Source: Undaria pinnatifida
Lineage: Eukaryota > Sar > Phaeophyceae > Laminariales > Alariaceae
NCBI GenBank assembly: GCA_012845835.1
Contig: JABAKD010000022.1
Span: forward strand, 8,187,625 to 8,251,624
Reading direction: 5' to 3'
DNA length: 64,000 nucleotides
The notes beneath the pieces were generated by a model. The model made no database searches. It saw only the letters and a program-made list of their open reading frames with translations, and was not told where the DNA came from. The first letter of the stretch is position 1. Each line of letters opens with the position of its first letter. The translations under genes and the position numbers were made by a program. Positions 22,440-35,500 of the stretch are shown in pieces.

Positions 22440-22600
22440 TGTTTGGGAGGTATACATATAGTCTATATGTTGGATTGGAAAACATATGTGTTTGGAGGTA
22501 TACATATAAACTAGACTATATGTTGGATTGGAAAACATATGAGGATGGTATGTAAACCGATACCAAGTAGGGTACTTGCGATTTATACACATATATTATA
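22440..22600. repeat. Short direct repeat around TGGATTGGAAAACATATG
   Basis: A block of about 60 bp ending GTTGGATTGGAAAACATATG is repeated at 22465-22490 and 22510-22545. The same phrase resembles the ends of the inverted-repeat elements at 23885-24292 and 54900-55145. Confidence 0.5.
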
Positions 22601-22830
22601 AAAATGAAAATACACTCCAGCTGTGAGATCGAAGATTTCGTCGAAACTCATCTTTGCAAGCTGTGTGTGATACTCCGATCGCGCGCATTACGAGTTGTGT
22701 GTCCTCATTAAGGATACAGGTCGGCGACTCCCCTTACAGCTACAGTGTAGCTATCAGGGTCAACAGGATGATTTTAGTCAGTCTGTGCGCGGAAACTATA
22801 AAACCCGTTTCTGAGGGGGACAAAATCTGA
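22597..22830 (-). repeat. Second copy of the 245-bp dispersed repeat
   Basis: It matches 3121-3365 closely over its length and holds the minus-strand FDEI/LTA-like module at its start. Confidence 0.75.
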
Positions 22831-22879
22831 CAGCTGTGAAGGGAAAGCGGGGGCCTGGTTTTGATCAAAAGCGAGCGGG

Positions 22880-23235
22880 TTTGGAGGGGGGCGGGGGGGG
22901 GGGGGGGGGGGGAAGGGGCAATTTGTGCATGTAAGCTATAAATCCTTTCGAGGGGATAAATCTGACGGTTTTGGCACCAGTATATTATTGGGGGCGGGGG
23001 GGGGGGGGGGGCAGCTCAATATGTGCCTGGAAACTATACATTATTTCGAGGGGATAAATGTGACATTTTTGGAAATAATACATCAGTTTATCATGTATGT
23101 ATATCCTGGGGTAAGTCGTACAATCAGTGAGTAAAGAGAGGGTGGAGTGTTCGAGGGGGTGGGGTTGGGATGGGTTGGGGGGGGAGGGTGGGGGGGTGGG
23201 GACGGGGGGGGGGGCGGGGGGGGGGGGGGGAAGGG
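22880..23235. repeat. Cluster of long poly-G runs
   Basis: Runs of about 15-30 G lie near 22884-22911, 22990-23011 and 23203-23231, separated by partly similar sequence (GGGGATAAATNTGACNNTTTTGG). They give only Gly- or Pro-rich frames. Confidence 0.7.
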
Positions 23236-23244
23236 CTTTAGGTG

Positions 23245-23885
23245 AGGGGTTTGTTATACGTGTGGTGCTAGGTCTAGGCGAAGGTGCGGGTGATGGGGAA
23301 GAAGGGGGCGTTCGAGGCGGGGGGGGGGGGACACAGCGGCATGGATGGCTCTCGAAAGATAATGAGGTGATATCCTGTGCGTGAAGTGTTTATTAATGTG
23401 GCGGGTTTTGATATTTGGTGGGGCGTTTGAGTAAGGGAGAGCAAGAGGGGGGGGGGGGATTTTTAGGAGGTTTAGGTCACAAATAATATTCAAATACACT
23501 TCGGCTGTGAGATCAAAGATATGTAGCAGCTTGTTATACGCGTGGTGCTAGGTCTAGGCGATCGTGCAGGTGGTCGGGAAAGAGGGGGCGTTGGAGGGGG
23601 GGGGGGGGGGGGGGAACACAGCGGCATGGATGGCTCTCGAAAGATGATGAGGTGATATCCTGTGCGTGAAGTGTTTATTAATGTGGCGGATTTTGATATT
23701 TGGTGGGGCGTTTGAGTAAGGGAGAGCAAGAGGGGGGGGGGGGGGGGTTTAGGAGGTTTAGGTCACAACTAATATTCAAATACACTTCGGCTGTGAGATC
23801 AAAGATATGTAACAGCTTGTTATACGCGTGGTGCTAGGTCTAGGCGATCGTGCAGGTGGTCGGGAAAGAGGGGGCGTTGCACATA
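23245..23885. repeat. ~280-286 bp tandem repeat, about 2.3 copies
   Basis: The phrase TTGTTATACG(T/C)GTGGTGCTA starts at 23251, 23531 and 23817. Each unit carries a poly-G run, GGCATGGATGGCTCTCGAAA and GTGGGGCGTTTGAGTAAGGG. The C/P-rich open frames across it repeat with the unit. Confidence 0.8.
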
Positions 23886-24292
23886 TATATGTTGGGTTGG
23901 AAAACAGACAAGAAAAATAGTATTGAAGCCGATGAACGTCATAATAAAAATGAGGACACACAACTCGTAATACGCGCGATCGGAGTATCACACACAGCTT
24001 GCAAAGATGAGTTTCGACGAAATCTTCGATCTCACAGCTGGAGTGTATTTTCATTTCTTATTAGAACCCAAGCCCAACCAACCCACAGAAAACAAGCGGT
24101 TAGAAATATTCTATACAATAAAAAAAAAAAAGGGAAAACGTATTTTTCACCTGGTACTTATTTCTCACCAAGAACGTCTCGCTGATTTTTCTTGGTTGGT
24201 TCAGGGTTGGCCTTGAATTGTGACCATGGACGGTTTCAATACTAACCCTTACATAAGTAACTACTACACGCTGTCTACCCAACTCCTACCAA
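23885..24292. mobile_element. ~400-bp inverted-repeat element carrying the SFDEIFDLTA module
   Basis: The left end (TGTTGGGTTGGAAAACAG ... GTATTGAAGCCGATGAACGTC) is an imperfect inverse of the right end (GACGGTTTCAATACT ... CTACCCAACTCCTACC). Inside, on the plus strand, lies CAGCTTGCAAAGATGAGTTT, which reads QLAKMSFDEIFDLTAGVYF. A related shorter element without the module lies at 54900-55145. Confidence 0.5.
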
Positions 24293-24423
24293 ACCAAAAG
24301 TAAGGTATCCCAGAAAAACACCCTGAAACAGTTGAAGTTTGTGCGGGGAAAAAACTGCAGTACGAGTAGTAGTATGTAAAACGGTTCAACAACCTTTTGA
24401 CGCTGCAGCGAAACAAACTACAT

Positions 24424-24512
24424 TACAAGTACCAACAACGCAGCTTGCAAAGATGAGTATTGACCTGAAATTCGTCGAACTCACGGCTGACGTCCTTGAA
24501 ATATTTTTTTAA
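24424..24512 (+). repeat. Copy of the MSIDLKFVELTADV module
   Basis: CAAGTACCAACAACGCAGCT and the following bases read QLAKMSIDLKFVELTADVLE. Closely similar copies are at 4801-4884, 44208-44292 and 44672-44752; a diverged one is at 19768-19840. Confidence 0.65.
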
Positions 24513-24539
24513 AAAGCAATTCCATGGCGGGACATGTCG

Positions 24540-25500
24540 CGAGACCCGCAAAACACAAAAATGGGGTAGCCATTTCATGGGCGCCACACACGCTGCGGTA
24601 GAGGTGCACCACAACTTTTCCGAGGCTCCCAACCACTTGAGGAGCTCTATACATGAGAGCCCCAAAACCCCTCCCTATACTAAGTTCAAGTAAATTTGTC
24701 CCCCAAAAGGGTTTCCAGTAGTGAAGGCGTTAACCCGCCAAAAACTTATTGGGGGTAGCCATATCATGGGCGCCACACATTCTACGGTAGAGGTGCATCA
24801 TAACTTTTCCGAGGCTCCCAACCACTTGAGGAGCTCTATACATGAGAGCCCCAAAATCCCTCCCTGTACTAAATTCAAGTAAATTTGCCCCCTGAAAAGG
24901 GTTTCCGGTAGTGAAGGCGTTAACCCGCCAAAAACTTATTGGGGGTAGCCATATCATGGGCGCCACACATTCTACGGTAGAGGTGCATCATAACTTTTCC
25001 GAGGCTCCCAACCACTTGAGGAGCTCTATACATGAGAGCCCCAAAATCCCTCCCTGTACTAAATTCAAGTAAATTTGCCCCCTGAAAAGGGTTTCCGGTA
25101 GTGAAGGCGTTAACCCGCCAAAAACTTATTGGGGGTAGCCATTTCATGGGCGCCACAAATTCTACGGTAGAGGTGCATTATAACGTTCCGAGGCTCCTAA
25201 TCACTTGAGGAGCTCTATACCATGGAGCCCCAAAATCCCTCCCTATACTAACTTCAAGTAAATTTGTCCCCCAAAAGGGTTTCCAGTAGTGAAGGCGTTA
25301 ACCCGTCAAACACTTATTGGAGGTAGCCATTTCATGGGCGCCACAAATTCTACGGTAGAGGTGCATTATAACGTTCACGAGGCTCCTAACCACTTTAGGA
25401 GCTCTATACTTTGGGTCCCCAAAATCCCTATACTAACTCCAAGTAGATTTTCCCCCCGAAAAGGGTTTCCAGTACTGAAGGCGTTAACCCCCAAAAAACC
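24540..25500. repeat. 190-bp tandem array, five units
   Basis: Units start near 24548, 24737, 24927, 25117 and 25305. Units 2 and 3 are almost identical; the outer ones are more diverged. Each unit contains TTCTACGGTAGAGGTGCATC, which matches the terminal sequence of MITE family M1, and an embedded copy of the 85-bp TTAACCC mini-element (CCCTCCCTGTACTAAATTCA ... GGCGTTAACCC). The array looks like a MITE end with a nested element that was then amplified. The repeated minus-strand 78-codon frame is a by-product. Confidence 0.8.
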
Positions 25501-26542
25501 TTACTGCCTTGTAGGGAAAAGCGAAAGTGCAACCCGATAAAAAGATTAAAAAAAAAATGACCATGTCTCAGGTATGCAAAAAGAAAATATAGCAACACAA
25601 GAATGATATTCCGGCGACTTTCGGGCTAAGGAGAAAAAAAAACGCCCTCAAACTGCTACTTCTATCGTTGCACGTGTTGGCCAGCCTGGCATGTAAAAAA
25701 AAACGCGAAACACAAAGCAATGGGGTAGGTCCTCGTGAGTAGTTCTGAGCCGCCAAAAGAGTACGTATGGTGAAAAAATAACCCCCATGCCGTAGATAGC
25801 CTTGGTTACAAAACACTTGGAATTAGTTGGGATGTTCGTGTTATAAGTATTTTTCAAGAGGGTTGAGGGCCATTGCCCCCCCGGTAACTGGTAACTCAGC
25901 GCCTGCAAATACACCTTGGAGATGAGCTTCGAGGGTAGACTGAGCGCGCTTTTTTTTCTTTTGCCTGCGTTTGGTTTGAAGCTAAGCGAGAGACAACGCT
26001 AAAACACCGGCCGGTGACCGCGGCCAAAAGCGGGCTGGCGTCGAGAATCATGCTTGGTCTCGTCCGAAAAACAAAAAAACGACAGCCTTACAGGCGCGCG
26101 CGGGGGGGGGGGAGGGAGGCGTGTGACGAAAGTTCCGAAGAAATAAACAATACAGTAGGGGTCCCCCGACAAGGCGGTCTGAATAGGGCGGTACCCCGAT
26201 GTAAGGTAGGGCGGTCAAAATCGCTTGGCACGCCAGAAGAGTTACACCCATAACCTGGACTAAACAAGGCGGCCTCACCCAGAAATGCGGTCACGTTGCT
26301 CGCGCACGCCTCCGCCTTAGTGGGGGACCTATGCTTACACTCGCTACACCTCGCATTTCCATGCGGCTCAAACGATCAAAACGATAATTTATATCCGTGC
26401 GGCTAATGAAAAAAAATACTTAATGTTAGGATCACGCAGGCAAAACCTCGTACTTTTTTGCACGAGGCAGAGATCACTGCCGCCAGTAAGTGCTGTACCG
26501 CACTTCTCAAGGCACAGGAAGCCCCCCAAAAAAACAACGGGT
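25500..26542. other. Intergenic / 3' flank of the WBP4-like gene; no gene seen
   Basis: 25500-25680 looks like the distal end of the M1-type element that seeded the array (CTACTTCTATCGTTGCACGT). The rest shows no supported feature. Confidence 0.45.
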
Positions 26543-29500
26543 TCAATCGTCGTCATCGCGCGGCTTTTTCCTGAACTTGCCCTTGTTCCCCGGCCCCTTT
26601 CTTTTCTTGAACGACGCGGCAGAAGATGCACCCCCCCCTTCCCCCCCACCCGTGTCTTCTTCAGGCCCGCGTGGAACATCCTTCGCAATTTCGAAACCCT
26701 TGTACTTGCCCGTTCCCCAGGGGTCGTAGGAGCCCATCGCGTCGTCTGCATCCATGGCTTCCACAAGCATCTGCACCGAAACAAACACGCACACGTTGCG
26801 GGGGAGGGGGGGGTGCAAGGCGGGGGGATAATAAAATACTAAAAACAAAATAATGAAAAAGTGCATCGCCCCTTATACGGGTTGGGGGAGGGGGGGTCAC
26901 ATGTTGTGCAGATTTTCCGGCACGAGGGGCCAAGGTCTTAAAAGACTACGACCAAGCACAACAATGAATACCCCCCCCCCCCCGCCCCTAGTCTGCCTGG
27001 GCGGTGAAACCCGACGTGCTCCGTCTCGGTGTTGTAGGGATGCGAGGGACGACGGTCTGAAAGACTGCAGCAATGCATGCTAATCAGTGCACCCCGCCGC
27101 CCCTCCCCCGATATCCGCCTCACTCTCCCAGACGGACAGGCATACTCACAGTTTCTCGCTCCGTCTTCTCCTCCCGCTTCTGCTTCTTCGCTTTCTTCAC
27201 TTCCTTCTTCTTCCGCCTGGCTTCGGCCTCCGCTACCTCGTCCACTAACCGGACACTAACCTGCACCGACGACAGATCGGACACGGACATGGTCAGCCAT
27301 TACGCTTTTACATATATACAAAATACCGGCACTATAGCGGAAACCAGCACTACTCCGCATACTGCCGCTATTTGTTGTTCCCATCTGTGCCAAGCGATTT
27401 CACATGCACTACAGCGGGAGACCGGCACTACTCAACCGGCACTATAGAGACCACTAGTGTACAACAACATATATTGACGACCCCCCGATTGTGTGTTTGT
27501 GGGGGGGGGGGGGGGGACGCGCGGTGCGGCAGGACATCCATGACCACATCAACAGGCCACGTTGCTGTGGAAAACCTCGTTTCGAGAGGAGCTGCCTAAC
27601 ATGCGCAGATCATGCAAATCATACAGATCCCAGCGGGGCATACGTGGGTGTAAAATCTCGATCATACAGACCCCAACACGTAAATACGATCTAGACCTGG
27701 ACACATCGTACAGATCCTATCCAGGCAACGTCGTAAGGGGAAGACAAGAGCAGGGGAGGGCGTACTCTTGGCTCTTTCGTTGCTTGCCTTAGTCGTTTGA
27801 CCATTGACCACGGATCCCTTTCGAGACGGGGCACCAACAAGAGCAGGGGGAAGCATCATTATCACTAGCAGCAGCAGCAACAGCAGCAGCTGCAGTTCTC
27901 CTACACTATAACAGGCGACCCTAAAAAAATACATGCGGATGCATCAGCGACTGTTCCCCACTCGAAACCACACGAACGCGCGACATATCGGTCTGCGCCT
28001 GAAACAATCGCCAACCAATGCAACCACACGGTCGGCAGTGTCTGGGCAGCTCCGCGCCTCCCCTGCCCCCCCCCCAGCCCCACGCCACGCCAACCCGAGA
28101 CGCTCACCGTCTGCCAGCCTCCAAGCCCGGTGTTCTCATCAGGGGGGGGAGGAGGAGGCAGTGCCTCTTTTTCGAGGGGCGGGGGCCAAATCCCCCCAGC
28201 CCCGGCCGGAAGACGCACCGACCACGCCTCAACACCACTCAAAACCGTTTCTTTCTCCGCCCCTGCTTCGAAGTACGCTAGCTCGAGCCTACCACAGTGC
28301 GCGGCGTGTGCGCGAGGGGGACGTTGAAAGTACCGACGGTGCGAGGGGGGGTCAAGAGGGAGGAGGCGGAGAGAGGGGAGGTGGAGACGGATGGGGGTAC
28401 CCAAGGGAGGGAGGGAGGGAGGGAGGGTGCCGAGGGAGGGAGGAGGTAGAGGGAGGTAGGCAGGGGACGGAAGGAAGGAGGGGCAGCAAGGAGGCGGTGG
28501 CTTTGACCCATGTACCGCCACAAAAACGATCAGAAGCTTTTGTAAAGCAGTTTTAGCCTGAAAACATGGTTGGAGCTAGTTCCAAACGGGCCAACTACTG
28601 CGGTTAAGCTTGGAAATAACCACAAAAAGAAGGCCACTCTACACCTGAAGCTCGGAAATCTGCAGAGCTAAGCGCCGCAAAAAAGGAGCACAGCGTTCTC
28701 ACGCCTCTTCATGCTGTTAATCGTTGCCCATAGCACAACCTATTTTTGAGTTCTTTCCGGTCGATGGCCGTACCTAAATTTCTTCCACTTCTCCAACAGC
28801 ACTGTACAGGACACCCATTGCAATAAAAAAATATCTAAACTCGTTTGGGCTGGTCAGTGTTACTCGCCCTGTTGCTTGCGCGGTGGATCGTGTTAGCGGC
28901 TGTACCAAGTGGATACAGCACGGGACGGTGCTGGCAGACTGGTAGAACACGCGAGCAGACATTCGTGCTGTTGCTAGCAGCTGGCCGGCAGCTGCGGGGC
29001 CAGGTAATCGTGATTTCTCCCACCCACCCGCCCTTCTAACCAGCGATTTTCTTTGACGACCGTTTCATGGCTGCTCGACACGAGGAAGGATGTTATGAAA
29101 AATCTATACTTCGAAGTATTTACATACTTTTTCTAGTTTGCAAAGGACGGAACTATCGAATGATGACGTCGGGGTGGCAAGGGGCACCGTACTTTAGGAG
29201 GTACGGCAGGGAGCTGGTTCCAAAACCGGCGACTTCGTTAAAGAAAAGTCGGGGGGGGCTACCGTAGTAAGACTCAGGTGCACCTCTATCGTGGGATGCG
29301 TCTTGGAATTAGTATGGAGAGGGGTTTGGGGGCTCTAGAGGGGTTAACCTCGTTAGAACTGACTGCTACTACATGTAGGTCACTAGCGACTAACTACTCC
29401 GACATTAAGGTGATACCGTTTTTTGCAACAGTAAACGAATTCAAGCACAAAAAAACAAAAATATACCCGTCTCCTCCCCCGCTGAGGATGCAAGGTCACC

Positions 29501-32500
29501 CTTAACGAACACATCAATCCAACAGCTCATGCGTACAAATCTGGAGCTAAAAAAACTCCCCCCCCTTCCCAACATGCAAACCAACCCCTTTTAGCTTCAC
29601 TCGCCCGACACCGCTCGCTCACCGACGGGTCGTGCCGCCAGCGACAGGTGTGGTGGTAGCAGCGTCAGGTTCGATCGACAGTACCACGGCGTCTACCCAC
29701 TGACCCTCCGACTCAACGAAAATCTGGCAGGCAGAATCAACCGCCAGCTTATCTCGGTGGGCCTTTAACGTCGCGTGGGGCAAGAAACAACCGAGGTGGT
29801 GGTGGGAAGGTGGGAGGGCGGGGGGCGGGAGGGGGGGGGGGGGTTACTCATTTGTTGCACTCGTTCGTTGCTTGCCTTAGCCATTTGACCATTGACCACG
29901 CATCCCTTTCGAGACGGAGCACCGTGGGAGGGGGGGGGGGGGGGGGGGGGGGGGTATTGTTGAGGAAAGTCGTGGCCGATGGAGGAGGCATGCAGCATGC
30001 AGGGGTTATCGCTCTTAGGAGGTGGCAAACAAAAACACACACACGCGTATTCCAATCATGTTGGCCCCAACAACGAGGGTGCAAGCTCTAAAAAACGTTT
30101 GTGCCAGCCTGGGTCCAAATATAAGCCACGTTTGGTATTAGGTCATAGTTGGTAAAAGTGTCTTATATTTTGCCCAAGACCGGTAAACTGTGTGTGGGCC
30201 CATGATCTCCATGTCTACTACTAATAATAGCGACAAACGCAGAATGATGAGTGTGATCATATCGAGGCAGCAAGAAGAGCGTTCAGCAGCACCAAAAGCA
30301 CCACCGTGCTGAGCGCGTGTCGTTTCACACACACCCTCCGTCACACTTTCGGAAGCATCCCCCATCCTCTACCTACCTCAGCAGAAAAGGGCTGCTCCAT
30401 GTGGCCGGTGCTGTATTTCCATGATATATATATACATTTAAGGCTTTTCACGGGCGGATCGTGTCCGCAAAAACAACGTATAACACGCAAGATAAAACAT
30501 AACCCTGCTGGGATGAAATTCTCAGCCGATTCTTGCCTCGAACCCAACGAGGACACACACAAAACGAACAAGGTGAGTTCTTGGACAAACTGCCGTCGAA
30601 ATACTTCCCATCGACACATCGCTTGGCGTTCGTACTCTCTCCGTTGTCGAAGAAATCAGCTTGGAAAGCTGTCCCACGGGGAGTGTGTAATATTGCGTGT
30701 TATATACAAAAAAGGCAAAAATGTACATTATGTACACAAAATACCTGGTACCAAATACCTGGTACCAAGTACCAGGTAAATTTTGATATACGTGTCCTCA
30801 CCACGAGTTGGGTGCAACCCTACCCACTACCAAATAGATATATGGTGGCGTTCTCATTGCGGGTGATCCGAAAATAACCCCCCAGTTAGTGAATAACGTC
30901 AGCACCGCAGTACCGGTATGGGAATAAAACACTTGGAGTTAATACCAGGATACTATCAGGAGTTGGAAACGGGTTGACCCTCCCTTTATAATGTGGTAAC
31001 CAGGTCGAGCGTTGGCAGGCATCCGGTCAGGTGCCAGAGCACGGGTTACTTCAACTCGCATCCAAGAAGCGCTGCCCTCTTGCCACACACCTCGCAAGGC
31101 AACAAAAAATGGTTAGCTTTCCGGTGCAGCCGGGGCGATCATGGTGCGCCAGACAAAACGTGCTGATATACATCTGACTCTCAAGACTACAATACGATTC
31201 GCTTGTACACGCCAATGAAATTTTACGCATCCGTTTCTTTAGCGAACAAGCGTCCAAGTTTCCGCCTCTGTCCACAGTAGCTTAATCAAAAACCTTCGTG
31301 AAAACAAACAGGTTCAAACCACGCACCTGCCCATCCAGATACCACTGGTCTCCTTCCTGCAACACCCCATCCCACGCCGCCCCCGCTCCCCCTCCCTCCA
31401 ACAACTCCTCCTTCTTCACACCCGGCGGTGCCCCCGGTGGTGGCGGTGGTGGAGGTGTTTCTCTGTCCTGCCCGCCTCTTGGTGATGCTCCTGGGGGGGG
31501 GGGAGGGGCGGGGTGTTCTCCAGGGTCTTGGCCGTCCCGTCCCTCCAACAACTCCTCCTTCTTCACGGTCGGCGATGCCCCAGGTGGTGGCGGTGGTGGA
31601 GGCGTTTCTCTGTCCCACCCGCCTTTTGGTGGTGCTCCTGGGGGGGGGGGAGGCGGGGGGCGTTCTCCAGGTTCTTGGCCGTCCCTTGGTGGTGCTCCCG
31701 GCGGCGGCGGGGGGGGGGGGTGCTCTTCTAGGTCGGCGCTATCGTTCGCCGGGGGCGGTGGTGGAGGGCCTCCTGGTGGAGGCGGGGGTGGTGCTCCCGG
31801 CGGGGGAGGGGGTGGTGGCGCGGCCAAACCCGATGTAGAGCCCGACCCTCCTCCTCCGAACATGGCAAGGTCTTTCTCGTGTGCTCGCAGCGCAGCCTTT
31901 GTGAGGCCAGCGCGAGGGGACGGTCATGAGGCGGGGGGGTGGGGGGCGATGGGAGAGGGGGGAGGGAAGGGAAAGGGGCAGGGGCAGGGGGAGGCGGGGG
32001 AGAATGAACGCTGAGGTTGATATACCAAGAAACCCGTGAAAAAATCGGAGAGGGCGTTCCTACAATATGACTCGCCTGGTGAATAGGCCGTTGGCATGCG
32101 GCGCAGTTCAAATGCGAGCAACATGAACGCGCCGCTGAAAAAGGAAACCACCATTCTATAGCGGCACGATGCGCGTCTGTGCTGCTGCCGCGCGCGCGAC
32201 GGGACGCCGCCAGATAAACAGGCACACTCGCGTCGATACTTGGCGCGCGCATCAAGTCAAAATGAGCAATTATCTCCCGCAAACAACGCACGGACACCAA
32301 CACCAACACCGAATCAACATCACTATCAACAACAACTCTCCCCCCCTCCACCCAGCGCCCCTCCATACCCCCCTCACAACACGTGCCCCTCCCCCCCCGA
32401 AAAATACCGCCCCTCCCGTATTCCCCTTTCGTTAACATCAACCGTGCCCCTCCCCTGCCCCCCTCCCCAAACGCCCCGCCTGACGAGTACGAATTCCCCA

Positions 32501-35500
32501 CCAATTTTACCTGCTCGATTCTTTCCATCTGCCTCGCGAGATCGGATTCGCTCTGAGCCCCCTTGAGCTTGTCTTCCCGCTTCTTGCGGAAGAACTCCGC
32601 CACAATCTCGACGTGCTTTTTACCCTGGTCATGGTTGCGGATGCTCTGCCAACAATGAACACGAATGAGCGAGATAAGAAACGATTATAAGAACAACAAG
32701 ACCACAATACCAAGAACAACAAAACGCATAAGCACGAGCACAAGAATCTCGACGTGTTTCTTGCCCTTGGTCTTCGCGAGCAAACGAGCCAAGAAAGAAC
32801 GACGAGCACACGCACAAGAACAAGAACAAGAACACGCACATTCAGCACTCGGCATTGGCACGGTGTACCGTACACCTGGAACCAGGCACACCCGAATAAA
32901 GTTGAGGGCTGTGGTCGTCAGATGCGCAGCACCAGCAATCCGTTATACCCCACGCAAGATTCGTGTCCACCCACCAACGAAAGCCAGGGATGGAACCAGG
33001 ATGCCCTTGACGACCACAGGCCTCGACTCAACAAGTCAGCGATGATCAGGACGTTCGTTTTATCGCACATGATATACCAGGGTGCACGTATATCAGCCAA
33101 CTACCGAGCAGTCAGTATCGGTTCTGCATATGTATCCGTGTGAAGAGATGTAAAATGTCTTCTTGCCATGCCGTTCCCCAGCGGCCGAACGTTTCTTCCC
33201 GCGCTTTCGGCTGCGGAGCAAGCAACGGGTCTGTCGGTACATTACGACGCTTGTGGATCCCCGCTGAGCTCTGTGGCGCGTGCTCTGAGCATTCAAAGTC
33301 GCTGAGTTGGCTGCTTCGTCAAGGGGCCCAATTTCCGCCTCGCTGAGCCGAGTAGGTGCATGGAGAACCCCCCATTTTTTTTTTCTATTTTTCAGTAGCC
33401 CGCTCAGTTCATTGGTTAATCCGCTCCCCTCTCTGCACATCACTCCACTCGTTTGACCCTCTCTGTTGTCTGCTACGACGCAGCTACATGCAGCCAGCAG
33501 CAGCAGCAGCACATCTATCCACCATCATACGTATCTGTTAGACCTAGCCCAGTGACATCTGCCGCAAACCTCGCACATGTAACACACCTCGCCTGATAAA
33601 ACTGCCTCCCGCCATCCGTCTACCTAGGACATTGGCACCCAGCTACTATTTCTCGAGTTGTTGTTGCGCTTCCCGCGCCGCATCTGGGAGATAGTCGCAC
33701 CGGGTGAGACCCACAGAGCAAGCCCCATACCGCCGCCTGCCTCAGTTCGCCGAGCCGCGCAGGGCCCAAAGAAACCCACATGATTACGTTTTCCCTCGCT
33801 CTGCTGCTGCTGTGCTATTGCATCACACGTGGCCCTCCAGGCTCGGTACTTGTGGCAGACACGGTACAACAACAGCCGCGCTGCGAGCTCTCTCCTTCGT
33901 GACAGCCACATACGGTGTTTCTGTGCGTATGTGTATGTTTATGCGCTCCCGTACGCACCAGGTATGTGTGCGTGGATTGTGTGCACAAAATCAGTATACA
34001 CCAGCAGCACAGCAGCAGCGGCGCAACGGCAACCGTGTTTCACGCGCTTGCGTTTGAGCCAGTAGGTACGGTGTATGTGTGGGTCGTTAGTGCACAGCAG
34101 GAGATCGAACCACGACAGCATTTTCGCGCCCAACGCAACCATCAAACACACATGGTAGGACCTCATACCACCACAACGCATACAACGGTAGCAAAACCAG
34201 TAGAGCGCACATGCCACTGGCACGCCTGTGTTCCCCCTTCTGGAATAATAAAAAAAAAACGCCCCCGGGACACCAAGTCAACCTCACCCCGAAGGGGAAG
34301 ATTGTGTAATATATCATATTAAGACTCATGATTCGTACAATACGTGCTTCAAATGCTGCTGTAGAAAACACCGAGGAAGACCCTACGCCATTATATGAGG
34401 CTCGTAACCTGCTGTAACAGCAGCGTTTGTTCCATCTTATTGCCATACCTGGTACAAGGTTCCCCTCCGGGCCTGGCTTAGGGGAGTGGCGCAAGAACGA
34501 GGCGAAAAGCATGCAACATGTACCTTGTTCAGTAGTGGTCCTTCTATGGTGTCGGTATGTGCCGGCTGGAAACGCTACTGCTGGTTGCTCCCAGGTGCGT
34601 CAACCGATTTCACAGGCAACATTAGCGGGAAATCGGCACTGTGATTATAATAGATTTTGTTATAAACATGACCGATAAAACGAAACAAAAAATAAGTTAG
34701 GAAAACAAAACGAGCTGTCTCGGCGGGATTTGAAGCTGTGTACTCAAATTTCAAAGTCGGACGTGTGGCCATTTGACCAAAAATTCGAAAGGCTCCTATG
34801 ATATAGCTTTTTCAGTTTTGGAGCCAGATTACATACACGCGTGCACACCACACGTGTGACGCACAACATGACGCGTCGTTGTTGCCTCATGATTCATAGG
34901 CAAATGTCGACAACAAACAGCAGGTAGGTACGTGCTGACTGCTGACGGCGAGAATCGCACCGCGCCGTTGTACTACGGTGTACTGCTGCTGCCGTCTACC
35001 TCATACAAACTGTACAGCAGAAGAGAACAGCAAGCACTCAAGCAGCAGCACGCCATGCTGTTGGACGGTAATATAAGGACCATTGACGTACTAGTGTTAA
35101 ATAAAAAATGCTCGAACATTTTCGTCCGGAGTGGTACCTGGTATGCGTCATCGACCTCTGTCTGACAGGTCTTGATCTAGACCACATATACACGCACATG
35201 CACGGCACACGTGTGACACACACCATGCAATCAGCAGTGTCCGTGTTGCTTGTGGTGCAGTGTCAAAACCCGTCAACAGTAAACAGCAGGTAAGTACGCA
35301 CTGCTGACCGCTGTGCCCGCGATAATCGCATCGCGTTGCTGTGCTGCCGCTGCCGTTCCCAGATGCTGTACGACAGCAGAAGAGAATAGCACGAGCAGCA
35401 GCAAACAATGTTGTTTGGACGGAAATATAAGGAGCATTGTAAACAAAACGTTCCGAACATTTCCGTCCAGAGTGGTATTACCATTGTTGATGGCAAGCCG

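Noticed and set aside
30525-30780. Possible WBP4-like exon on the minus strand near DGKYFDG
   Set aside because: The block is a copy of a dispersed repeat also present near 2878-3010 and 50350-50470, and it has no consistent splice phase.
31298-32014. 238-codon Gly-rich frame on the plus strand
   Set aside because: It is the antisense of the proline-rich exon 3 of the WBP4-like gene; the minus strand has splice-consistent, domain-supported coding.
31728-32603. 291-codon minus frame read through as one exon
   Set aside because: Only its first part (to 32511) is exon 2; after the GTAAAA donor the sequence is low-complexity intron and the next exon is in phase at 31896.
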